DNA of 64,000 nt from Magnaporthiopsis rhizophila. Its lineage: Eukaryota; Ascomycota; Sordariomycetes; Magnaporthales; Magnaporthaceae. Shown piece by piece: positions 55,041-64,000 of this stretch; positions within the stretch are counted from its first letter, which is position 1; the number at the start of each line of letters is the position of its first letter. The notes beneath the pieces are model-generated. The model saw only the letters and a list, made by a program, of their open reading frames with translations. It did not search any database and had not been told where the DNA came from. The stretch is taken from NCBI GenBank assembly GCA_003049465.1, contig PYSS01000071.1, positions 134,279-198,278 of the forward strand, written 5' to 3'. A program made the translations under genes and the position numbers.

Positions 55041-57030
55041 ATATATATATATTTACATTTCACGATTTTGGTGCAGTTCCAGTGGACGCTTCGTTTTGTC
55101 GAGTTGATGGGGCTGAGAACGGATATTTGCATGTTGAGCGCGGGATGCCATGCACACCTTTTCCCTTGCTCCTCCCCTGCCCACTCATCTCGGATGGGGA
55201 ACACAGGGGGTTGGGGGCTTTTGCAACTCTTTAGTGATCCCTCGGCCGGTTCACCGACCGAGACCTTTGTTACGACTTTTACTTGCTCCAAACGACCTAG
55301 TTCGTACAACTTTCCGGCAGCTGGGCGGAGATCTCGAACGACGAGAAGGAGGTCTACGGCACGGCGCAGGTCGCAGGTGCCCCGGGGCGATCCAGAGGGC
55401 AACGAACCACCGCACGACGCCGCGGCGTGCGGAACAACCACGTCGTCGCGTCGTTCATCTCGGACAACCAGAAGGAGATCTACGTCAAAGTACGGATGCC
55501 GGCGGGCGTGGGAGACGTGGCAGAAGGCAGTTTTCCTCTCTTCATAGCCGCATGTTTCCATATTCACCCGGCCAAGCACGACGACAAATCATTTGCCTTT
55601 TGCTTCCTCATGGCCACTCGCTTCGAAAGGCGGCTTCTCTTGTGTCCATGCCACAGCCTGGTGTCTCTACATCTTTTATTTTGACGCGGCCGAGATCAGG
55701 TCAAACCCAGCTACCAGTTGCGCAACCCCGACCTGGTGACGACGACAATTTACACGCCATCCTCGACGGCGGACCACCATCGACACGATTCCTCCGGCCT
55801 TTGCCGAAACCCGGACGTCCCATTGCTGCCGTGGGCCCAGTGCCCAGATCATCCTGGTGGGACAAAACTGGTACTCCCGGACAAGGTCGATCCAAGACGG
55901 ACAATCACTATCCACAACCGGAACAAGCCTTGTACTATTCCCTTGGAACGCCCACCCTCTTTGATGGAACCCCCGCATGCTCCCACGACGTGGAGACGGG
56001 CATGACGACCAGGACGAGCCCGCTGGGGATGAGGTCGCATGCGAGGTCTACTCAACGTTGTCGCCCTTCACTGAATTGGTTGTGAATCACGGTCGGCGTG
56101 GATTTTGAGAACCGGCATCTACGCCCGTGTCACGGACGCGACGCTTCGCCTGGTGAACGTATGGGGATTTCGTCACCCGGGTGTTGGTCCGACCGAAAAG
56201 ATGCATGTGCGACCGTCTTCCTCTACGACGAGGAGGCATTTACCTTTGCCCCCACAGCCACTCGCTTCTACACAGATGCACATCGGCCTCGAAATGCAGC
56301 TTCTATTTATTTATACCCAACCTGACTATTCCACGGTTTTTAACAATAGAAACCGCTTGCCCAGGCCTGGCCCCCTCCCGCCCAATGGCCACTTGCTCCT
56401 CACGCGGCGGCGACCGAGTCACGAGCAGCACGCTCGCTTCGAAACGCAGACTTGCCGACCCTGAAACGTGGAACTGTTCTCGAAGGAACTGAAACGACTG
56501 CAAACGCTGCACGACATACTTGCATAACGGGGAAGTGCCCCGGCTGCACGATGCTATTTAGCCGGCATGCATGTGGTGGCATGCAGCTATGGCCAAAGCT
56601 GTTTGGCTGCAGTGTGTGGCAGCCTCGCAGCCTCGATGTCGCCAAGGCCGCGCAGATGCGATGGCCAGCCAGCAACTGCTGCATCCGAATGAAAAGCAAA
56701 CGAAAAAAGCCGCACCCGAGTAAAAACAGCATGCATCCAAATGAAAAAGGCGTACATGCATGCAGCAATTATATAATTACATGCAACGATACAAAGCCAG
56801 GGGAGGGGGGAGAAGAAGCGGGCAGAGGGGCGTGAAAAGAAAGGGAGGAGAGGGGGCATTCCCTCTCGGCTCTTGACCCTCGTCATTTTGTGCGTAGCGA
56901 ATATCGTTCGTTACTTACGGCACGTAAAGGATCCGTGTTTACGACGCGGGTGCTGTGAAGTTCAGGAGTGACCCCTGAATCGTGTATATAAAAAGAAAGC
57001 TTCGCTCTCTCTCATCCTTTAGAATAATAT
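55041..57030. other. Gene-poor region with coding remnants and dispersed repeat units
   Basis: Protein-like pieces occur in changing frames: WAEISNDEKEVYGTAQVAGA (about 55322-55382), NHVVASFISDNQKEIYVKVR (about 55433-55495) and YQLRNPDLVTTTIYTPSSTA (about 55702-55765). They look like a decayed gene, but I cannot name the family. The 145-bp repeat units listed for 54.6-55.0 kb recur between them. From 56090 to 57030 only short frames are seen. Confidence 0.4.
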
Positions 57031-57330
57031 CACCACGGCTCCTGCCAGGACTACGTTCGACGATCAAGCGATTGGCAGCGGCGATCCCACCGACCCGATT
57101 GCCTTCTGGGCCGAGAAAGGAAAATGGCCAAAGGACCTGTTCGAGCCCGAGGATCTGCTGGAGCCCGATATGGAGACCCTGCATGATGGCCGGGAAGAAT
57201 GTGAGGCGTGACGGCTTAGGGCCAGCAGGCCGGTTCCTTATAATAAACAACCCTCTTTCTTTGCAGCCACCCAGCTGCGTGATAATTATGCTCTTTTCCC
57301 AGCCCTAAAAAGGGGATCCATTTGATCAAA
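57031..57330 (+). pseudogene. Fragment of a repeated gene family (DPIAFWAEKG motif), copy A
   Basis: Encodes TAPARTTFDDQAIGSGDPTD then PIAFWAEKGKWPKDLFEPED and LLEPDMETLHDG, followed by a possible GTGAGG...TTTGCAG intron at 57199-57266. It looks like the N-terminal part of a multicopy fungal family with a DPI-x-[FY]W...WPK motif; the expected long downstream domain is absent. A related minus-strand copy lies at 61.1 kb. Confidence 0.5.
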
Positions 57331-57402
57331 ATACACGTGCAGGCAAAACATGCCCGGGCATGGAGAAACAAGCTTATTCTAGGTTGACAACACGGTAAGG
57401 GT

Positions 57403-57405
<3 letters not shown>

Positions 57406-57439
<34 letters not shown>
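57406..57439. repeat. A34 homopolymer
   Basis: Uninterrupted A run between the gene-family fragment and the bZIP gene's 3' end. Confidence 0.95.
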
Positions 57440-57440
<1 letters not shown>

Positions 57441-57714
57441 AGAACACCGCCAAGTGCCGTACGGGCCTGAATCTTCCACCTCAAGCTGCGCGGGCTTTTT
57501 TAAAACGAAATAACATAATAATAGTAATAAAAAAGTAGTAAAGATAACAAACGAGAAAAAAAAGATGAAAAGGGCGGGGCGGGATTTACAGCAAAGGACG
57601 TACGGTAGGCCAGCCCGTCTCCATAGGCCCAGAGCGCCCCCTGCCGCTAGCTGTGGTGCGGCTGCGGGTGCTGCAGGGCCATGGTGGCCGCGCTGCGGCC
57701 CGTGGGACGGCGGT

Positions 57715-59022
57715 TCAACGGGCAGGATCGGAGGAGGGGGGGTCTCGCGGATGTGGCGAGAGGCCTGCGGGTGACGGAGGGCCCAAGTGCGGCAGCCCTT
57801 GGTCTCGGTGTGGCGGCGGCAGCCCTCGGTTTTGGTGCGGCGGACCACCAGGATGGTCCAGCTTCAGCGGCGGCAGCAGCCCTTGGTCTCGGTGCGGCGG
57901 ACCGGCGGGATGGTCCAGTTTTAGCGGCGGCAGCCCTTGGTCTCGGTGTGGCGGCTGGTGGCCCGGCCGAGACGGCGTGGCTCCTGCTGTTGCTTCCGCG
58001 GCGGCGGCGGCGGCGCCGTACGGATGCCCAGGGCCGTACGTGATACGGTGCTGTGGCCCTTGGTGCGGGTTCTCGTCGCTGTAATAGACGGCGTCGCACG
58101 GCGACGCGCCCCGCGAGCCGGCCACATGTGGGTAGTGGTGCTGCATATCGCCCGGGCCCGGGCCCGGCAGGGCTGCTGCTGCTGACCACATGGTCGTCGG
58201 GCTGGCCAAGGGGGCCGTCTGCTCGGCCTCGCGCAGGAGCTCCGGTTGATGGCGGCGGATGAGGCCGAGCAGCCGATCCCTCTCGCCGCGGTAAAAGTCG
58301 CGCTCGGTTTCGGCCCGGTACAGGCGCGCGCTCACGTCCTCCAGCCGCGTTTTAAAATCGCCGTGCCGCTCCTGCAGCTCCGCGTTCCGCTCCTTGATGA
58401 TTTCAATCTCTTGCTTTTTGCGGTCCCGGAACCGGCGCGAGGCGTCCGCGTTGCGCCTCCTCTTGTCAGAGGCCGCTCTGGACCCGTGGAGCGTGTCCAC
58501 GTCGATGCGGATGGCTTCGGCGCTTTCGGGCTGGATCTGGAGCGCCAGGCCTGTGCCGTTCTCGGCCCCGCCGCTTGTTATAAAGTCTCGCACCAGGGTG
58601 CTGGCGTTGGGGGCCGCAATCGCCCCTCCTTCTCCTTCCTGGCCGCCCTGCCGATGCCAGTCCGCCTGATGGCGCCCGCCCGGTGGCGACCACCTCTTGT
58701 GCTTCGGCGGGCTCCCCATTTTGGCGCGTTTCCCGTCCGGCCCTGTGGTATCGTCGCTGTCGTCGTTGTTTTCGTCAGGCGGACGTGGGGGTTCATGGTC
58801 GCTCGATCCGTGCAGCGGCTGCGATACCGACCTGAGCCAGGACGGCGCCTTCTCGCGGCCCGGAGGGGCGTCCATATCCGAGCGCCTCTGCTGGTCCATC
58901 CCCTTCATCGCCTTGGGGCCCCCTAGGCTGACTGAGCGACCGATACCCGGCAGGATCCGCCATTCGGGGGAGGTCGGGTTGTGCTGACCATGCTGCGACT
59001 GCGACTGTTGTTGTTGTTGTTG

Positions 59023-59053
<31 letters not shown>

Positions 59054-59445
59054 TCTGCCGCGTACGACGACAACGACTGAAACCCCGGCACAAGGCGCGG
59101 TGTCAAGGGCGCCGTTAGGGGTGATGGGGATGGAGAAGGCCCCGGCCCGGGTGGGAAGGGAAACGATGGCGAGGGCAGGGACATTATGCCCCTCTGGCCA
59201 GAGTCTAGTCTAGGACATGGCCGCCCTTCTCGGGAGCCTGGCCGAGGGGCCGCACTTGCATTTAGGGGTCCGCTGGACTCGCCGGGTCCGGGGCGTGGGG
59301 GTTCCGTTTGTGCGCCGTTCTGGTGCTGCGTCGTGGAGCCGGGCGAGTTCAGGATGCCGTGCATGTTGCCCGACGGTGAGGGTCCGGGAGATGGCTTGTT
59401 GGTCGCCGGCTCGGGCGCTGTCGGTGCCGACTCCGGTTTCCACAC
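57715..59445 (-). CDS. bZIP transcription factor
   Basis: Main exon of about 576 codons; its true start is not certain. The frame enters at 59445 without an ATG, the first in-frame ATG is 59364 (MHGILNSPGST), and a short upstream exon (59570-59521, MMDFNSAFSYRRKLGK) with the acceptor ACCGGAG at 59433 is possible. The N-terminal half is Pro/Gly/Ser/Gln-rich with a polyQ run (CAA/CAG at about 59005-59052). The basic region near residue 330 is SDKRRRNADASRRFRDRKKQ (N-x7-R), followed by a zipper-like helix IEIIKERNAELQERHGDFKT, RLEDVSARLYRAETERDFYR. The C-terminus has tandem PPHRDQGLPPLKLDHPAGPP-like repeats, roughly four copies. Nuclear DNA-binding regulator; targets cannot be predicted. Confidence 0.82.
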
Positions 59446-61079
59446 CGTAGGAGCAGATGGTCAGAGTGACAACGGGGATAGGAGACTGTAAGTTTTACGG
59501 CCACACCCTTCTTCATATCCACCTTTCCAAGTTTCCGCCGGTAAGAGAATGCGGAATTAAAGTCCATCATCAGCCATCAATCAAAAACCTCGGCCGCTAG
59601 GCGCCTTCTATTTCCACCCGGACCCGATGTGTTTTCTCACTCCCACACTTTACACCCCACGCGTTACCTTGTCCACTAATATGCAACAGGCAGGTCCAGG
59701 CTGCGGTTGTTTACCGTGCCGGCCGGACCACCCACGCCCGTTTTCCGCTGGCATCGCGATCAGCTCTTTCGAATGTTGTATGCCCTCCTTGACAGGGATG
59801 ATCAGTGTGGCTCCAGGGCCTAGCGGTGACCAACAAACGCTCATTTTGAGGTCGCCTACTTTCACCCAATAGGACGAAGCCGCATGTCCAGTCACCTCAA
59901 CGTGTCCATGGCGGATCGAATCCCAAGAGGCCGGTCACTCTACGCTAACCCTTTTGGCCACCCCCTTGTCGTTGTTGGTGATGCCCGTTTCCACACCCTC
60001 CAGCGGATTGCTTCCGGTATCCAGGATTAGCAAAAATCCAGCTTCCTTGCCCTTGTATCCTGGTTCGGACTTGTCCTATTGCGTTAATGGCTGCCTCGCC
60101 CCAGGGGGCCAGCTGCGAGTGCCAGACCAGGGTGTGGCAGCGCAGTATCTGGCCGTGTGCTCTTCCGCTGAGCCGCGGGCACAAGCGGTTGATACCCTTC
60201 GGTTGTTGGGCTGTCAACTTTTCCCGCTCCTCCAGGAAGGGATGCAGCAACACCAGTGGAAGCCGGGGACGGCGCGTCGGCTGGAGACTGTCAAGTCCTG
60301 CCTGATATTGGGGTGCCGGGACCAGACATAAGCACTAGCCAATTGCTGTAGCCCTGGAAGGCGGATCGACAAAGTGGCCACCCCTGTGAATAGCATGCAT
60401 GGAAATTGAAAGCCACGTTCCCACGTTCCCCATCCTTACTAGGGAAGAAAGCGCCAAAGCGCCTCGGGCTGTCCCAATCGATACCGAATTCGATGATCGC
60501 TCTCCGCGTCCCGATGTTACGCGACAGGGAGCGTTTTTTCAATCTTCGCTTACATGCCAGCCGGGCATACGTCCCATTCGAAGCGCAGCCCCTTGCAGGA
60601 CCGAACCGAGATGCATAACAAAGGGCATGCTGGTGCCAATCCAGGGCTTATCCCTTATTAAAGCAAGCTCCAGGCGGGCCAAGACAGGGCGCCAGCCAGA
60701 CCCAAGTCACGTGAAGATAACAGATAGCTGGGCGGATAAAGAGACGACCTTGTGCAACTTGGTGCTTTGCCGCGCCACACCTTGGTGGCTTGGCACCTTT
60801 GAAAGATAAACCTTTCCTGAATGATTAACACCTGTGTGTGCCCCGCAGTTTTGTGCGTCATCGGTAAAATGCAGGCTATATGCAGCACTCGCGTTGATGC
60901 GGGAATTAAATGATCCAAAGCGGATCAACGGGATGCACGGGCTGGTAATCGGCAGCAGCCGGAAGCCATAAAGCGAGTCATCGGCTGTCACATGGAAGCC
61001 GGTTGTGGCATCTGATCGCAAAATAAAAGGTTTACGCACCAATGACACGATCAAAAGGATATCGGCAAACGCGGTGGGT
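59446..61079. other. Gene-free stretch upstream of bZIP
   Basis: Contains the bZIP 5' region (59446-59640). Beyond that, frames of 70-136 codons on both strands show no domain or splice support. Confidence 0.45.
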
Positions 61080-61422
61080 GCTTCTCGGGCTCGAATAAGT
61101 TTTTTGGTCAGTTTCCCTTCTCCGCCCAGAATGCAATCGGGTCGGTGAGGTTGTTATCGTTGCCGCTGCCAATCGCTTGCTCGCCGAACGTGGTCCTAGC
61201 AGGGGCTGATGATGTCCGTTGTCGCTTTTGGCCTTTGTCGGGGCTTGCGTTGTTGACAGATTGCTCGCGTTTGCGACCTCGATTCTGGGCGGGCACTGGT
61301 GGCTGCTGCAAAACAGTTAGGATATCGTCCAATACAGTCACGGACAGAAGGCATATCTGTGCAGATGGCGTTCCTGCAAGTATAAAGGGACGTGGGCCCA
61401 GGGGCGGCTGTTTTCCTGCCAA
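61080..61422 (-). pseudogene. Fragment of the DPIAFWAEKG family, copy B, with nonsense mutation
   Basis: Minus-strand reading gives KREQSVNNASPDKGQKRQRT, SSAPARTTFGEQAIGSGN, LTDPIAFWAEKGN, stop, PKNLFEPEK. Compared with the plus-strand copy at 57.0 kb, the Trp codon TGG is TGA (61110-61108) and nearby Asp codons are Asn or Lys, all explained by G-to-A changes. Non-functional. Confidence 0.55.
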
Positions 61423-62249
61423 CTGTCAGCAAAGGATTTCATCTGGCGCCGCGAGAGATTATTACCTTAAATCTTTGGCGCTGGCGACGGCGGCCGCTTT
61501 TGGGCCGCTGTGTGGGCCCGAGTCTGGTCCATGGCGATAAGAATAAATGGGAATATGAGGTTCTGTGCAGGGGCCGTCGGGAATCGAGGTTTTAAGATGG
61601 AGTTGCATGTGGGAAATGGCTGGCAATGGTTTGGTCCTGCCTACTGGGTTCATAATTCTGCCCGGAAAAGGGGGCAATTCCCAGCCAGTTATACGGCGCA
61701 GCGCGTAAATGGTCGGGATCGCGGGGTAAGCAAGGGTAATTTTAGCCGCGCAATGTCACCCCGGTCCAGTCCCAAGCAACTGTTGCGTGCTGATAGCTTG
61801 TACGTTCCAATATCGAGCGCTTGCCGCCCGTAAAAGCTGCTTTGGATATTGTCATCGTTGTTCTCGATCATCTGGTTCCACCCGTGTTTTAAAATGTAAC
61901 GCTAACCATGTTTGATTATGTCCACTGCAAAACCTGAAAAGGGGCGAGGGGAAATAATGCACTGTGGTTTGGAGGCAAATAAGCTACCACCTATCCGTGG
62001 TATGGCGGACGACCTCGCACCATCTCCTTTCCCAGCTTGTTAGGCCAGTACATCCAGTAAACATATTTTTGCCGAATCCGAGCTAGCCATGCGGGGTCGG
62101 CCTCGCCACGGCGTTTCTTCTGGCTGTTGCTCGATGGTGGTGTAACTACTTTGCTAGCGAGCACCTTTGCCGTCGCAGGCCCTGACGGTTTTGAGTACCC
62201 AGTCGAAAATGCCGCTTCTGATTTCGAGGGAAGCAAATCAGGCGATCAG
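61423..62249. other. Gene-free stretch
   Basis: A minus-strand 81-codon frame at 61991-62236 has a Lys/Arg-rich then aromatic segment (NSQKKRRGEADPAWLARIRQ, KYVYWMYWPNKLGKEM) that looks like a coding remnant; family not recognised. Confidence 0.35.
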
Positions 62250-62799
62250 GACACTCACTCTCGTGGCTGGCCTGCCTGCTCTCATGGTGGGTGACATTTT
62301 TTTTTCTTTTTATTCTTTTTTCCCCCCAATATTCAAGTGGCATGCCGTGGTGAGCTCTCCTCTAGGCCGTGAACTAAAAAAGGAAGGACCAACGGTTGGG
62401 TTGGGCGTGGATTTCCACTGGCACACCCGCCTTTTGTAACCAGCCCACTGCTTTTACGTGTGGAGGATACCTGTCTAAATCGGGTGTCTGAAGGAACACT
62501 CACTTTCGTGGCTATCTAGGTGGTATATTTGCCACAGTATTCAGGTAAGCCTTCAGGCCGCGAACCAAAGAAGGAAGGGACCGACGGTTGGTCGGGCATG
62601 GTCTCCACTGGCACACCCGCGAGACCGCTTTTAAGGCACACCCGATTCAGCCAGTAAAACATTCGTCTAGGGACTGAAGAACTGCCATCCTTTTCTTAGG
62701 TACCTGGGTTGTCTAGATCGGGCGTCTGCTTCGGGATACACCTCACTGTCTGGGGGGCGATTTTGCCCAGTATTCAGGTGGGCTCACAAGGCCGTCAAC

Positions 62800-62840
<41 letters not shown>

Positions 62841-64000
62841 AACAACAGCTGCCGCCTCTTGCCCCTGAGGAGGGTACATGTTTAGATGGGCGCCTGCTGT
62901 TCTTCTAACCTCACGCCCTCCTTGAAAAGGCTACTAACTCTCGCGGCTGCCTGCCTCTCCACTGGCACACCCGCTTGTTACCTGTCCAGATGGGCGTCTG
63001 CTCTTCTTCGAGCCTCACGCCCGTAAAGAAAAAAAGGTCACTCGCACTCAGGTGGTCTCACGATCGTGAACCAAAAACGGAAGGACCAACGGTTGTTCTC
63101 CACCGGCACACCCGCCTCTGGTTTCGTGGTACCCAGCCACTGCTTTTACGTAGGGAGGTACCTGTCTAGATGGGCGCCTGCTGTTCTCAAGCCTCATCCC
63201 CGTAAAAAAAAAAAAAAGGACACCTCACTCTCGTGGCTGCCTGCCTGCTTTTATGGTAGGTGGCGTTTTTTGCCCCAGTGTTCAGGTGGACGGCGAGCCC
63301 TCACGATCGTGAACCAAAAGAGGAAAGACCAACGTGGTCCCCACCGCGCCCGTCTCTCCTCTCCCACTTCCTTTCCTCTGCAACTTTCTTTTTTTTTCCC
63401 CTTCCCACTTCTTTTCCTCTCCCATTTTTTCCCCATCCTTTCCCCTCCCACTCCCTTTCCTCTCCCGTTTCCTTTTATCTCCCATTTCATAAAAGCATGC
63501 TGCTTGTTGCTTCCTTTCGGAATACTGTCCACCCGCCTCCCAGATCGACCAGCGCCCCATGCCCTCGCTATAAGGTGGACGGCGAGCCTCTAGGCCGTGA
63601 ACTAAAACGTTGAACTAAAAAAGGAGGACCGACGGTTGGGCGTTGGTCTCCACCGCGCCCGTTTCTAGTTTTTTTTTTTTTTTTCCTTTTCCCACTTCCT
63701 TTCTCTCCCACCTCCTTTCCTCTCCACCTCCTCTCCTCTCCACCTCCTCTCCTCTCCAGCTTCCTTTCCTTTCCCATTTCCTTTCCTTTCCTTTCTCAGC
63801 CCAGCTTATTCTGCCGATGCATCTGATGAGTCGCTTTTCGTTATACTCTCCACCCGCCTCCCAAACCCCTATGCCCGAGCCACAACGTGGACGGCGAGTC
63901 TTTAGGCCGTGAACCAAAACGTTGAACCAAAAAAGGAAGGACCGACGGTTGGGCGTTGGTCTCCACCTCGCCCGTTTTTTTTTTTTTTTTTTTTTTTTTT
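62250..64000. repeat. Tandem satellite, at least 7 diverged units, reaching the window end
   Basis: A core RRSCGTGAACYAAAA, then GGAAGGACCRACGGTTGG and GTCTCCACYG, recurs at about 62368, 62558, 62790 (interrupted by A38 at 62801-62838), 63063, 63307, 63595 and 63907; spacing 190-312 bp. Between cores are shared blocks GGCACACCCGC, ACTGCTTTTACGT, CCTGTCTAGATGGGCGYCTG, CTCACTCTCGTGGCTGCCTG and CAGTATTCAGGTGG, plus long CCTTTCCTCTCCC pyrimidine tracts (63350-63490, 63665-63800). The array ends in a T run at 63976-64000. Confidence 0.85.

Overview
The window is nuclear DNA of a filamentous ascomycete, most likely a Sordariomycete. The evidence is short 70-95 nt spliceosomal introns with GTRNGT donors and CTRAC-type branch sites, GC-rich third codon positions, and a gene set of plant-biomass enzymes (AA9 LPMO, GH131, GH2), a Zn2Cys6 and a bZIP regulator, F-box and SWIRM proteins, and large fungal families of unknown function. 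The species cannot be named from the sequence alone. One ambiguous base (N) inside a >100-base C tract suggests a draft assembly.

Layout. 0-14.4 kb: three paralogous RING-type proteins, all on the minus strand (521-1468, 4243-5331, 10271-11413), alternate with a secreted GH2 beta-glucuronidase (6163-8128), a sulfotransferase-like protein (8681-9720) and an F-box-like gene (14315-12179). 16.6-17.8 kb: a secreted GH131-type glucanase with a Gly-rich linker. 17.8-30.7 kb: a gene-poor island of decayed material, with diverged tandem repeats, bromodomain gene fragments in both orientations, a 44-nt 18S rRNA-like fragment, and a large multi-frameshift pseudogene of a WDPIEDV-motif family (27670-30732). 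30.8-38.7 kb: a coiled-coil protein, the mitochondrial adapter MCP1 with several decayed copies of its own 3' end downstream, a C2H2 zinc-finger protein divergent from MCP1, and a Zn2Cys6 factor whose zinc cluster is not complete as read. 38.9-45 kb: about 6 kb with no recognisable gene, containing a 107-base C tract and a TTTA microsatellite. 45-54.5 kb: a SWIRM protein, an AA9 LPMO, an eqolisin-like peptidase lacking the catalytic Gln, a PaiB-type FMN-binding protein and an F-box/beta-propeller protein. 54.5-64 kb: diverged ~145-bp repeats, a bZIP factor, two fragments of another repeated gene family, and a 1.75-kb tandem satellite running to the window end.

Functionally the window mixes extracellular polysaccharide and protein degradation (LPMO, GH131, GH2, eqolisin fold) with ubiquitin-type adaptors (RING and F-box proteins) and transcription or chromatin factors. 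The genes are separate transcription units. The points most worth checking are the local RING family with a degenerate member, the probable pseudo-peptidase, the reiterated MCP1 3' end, the long hairpin at 2936-3142, and the 18S fragment inside decayed bromodomain repeats.
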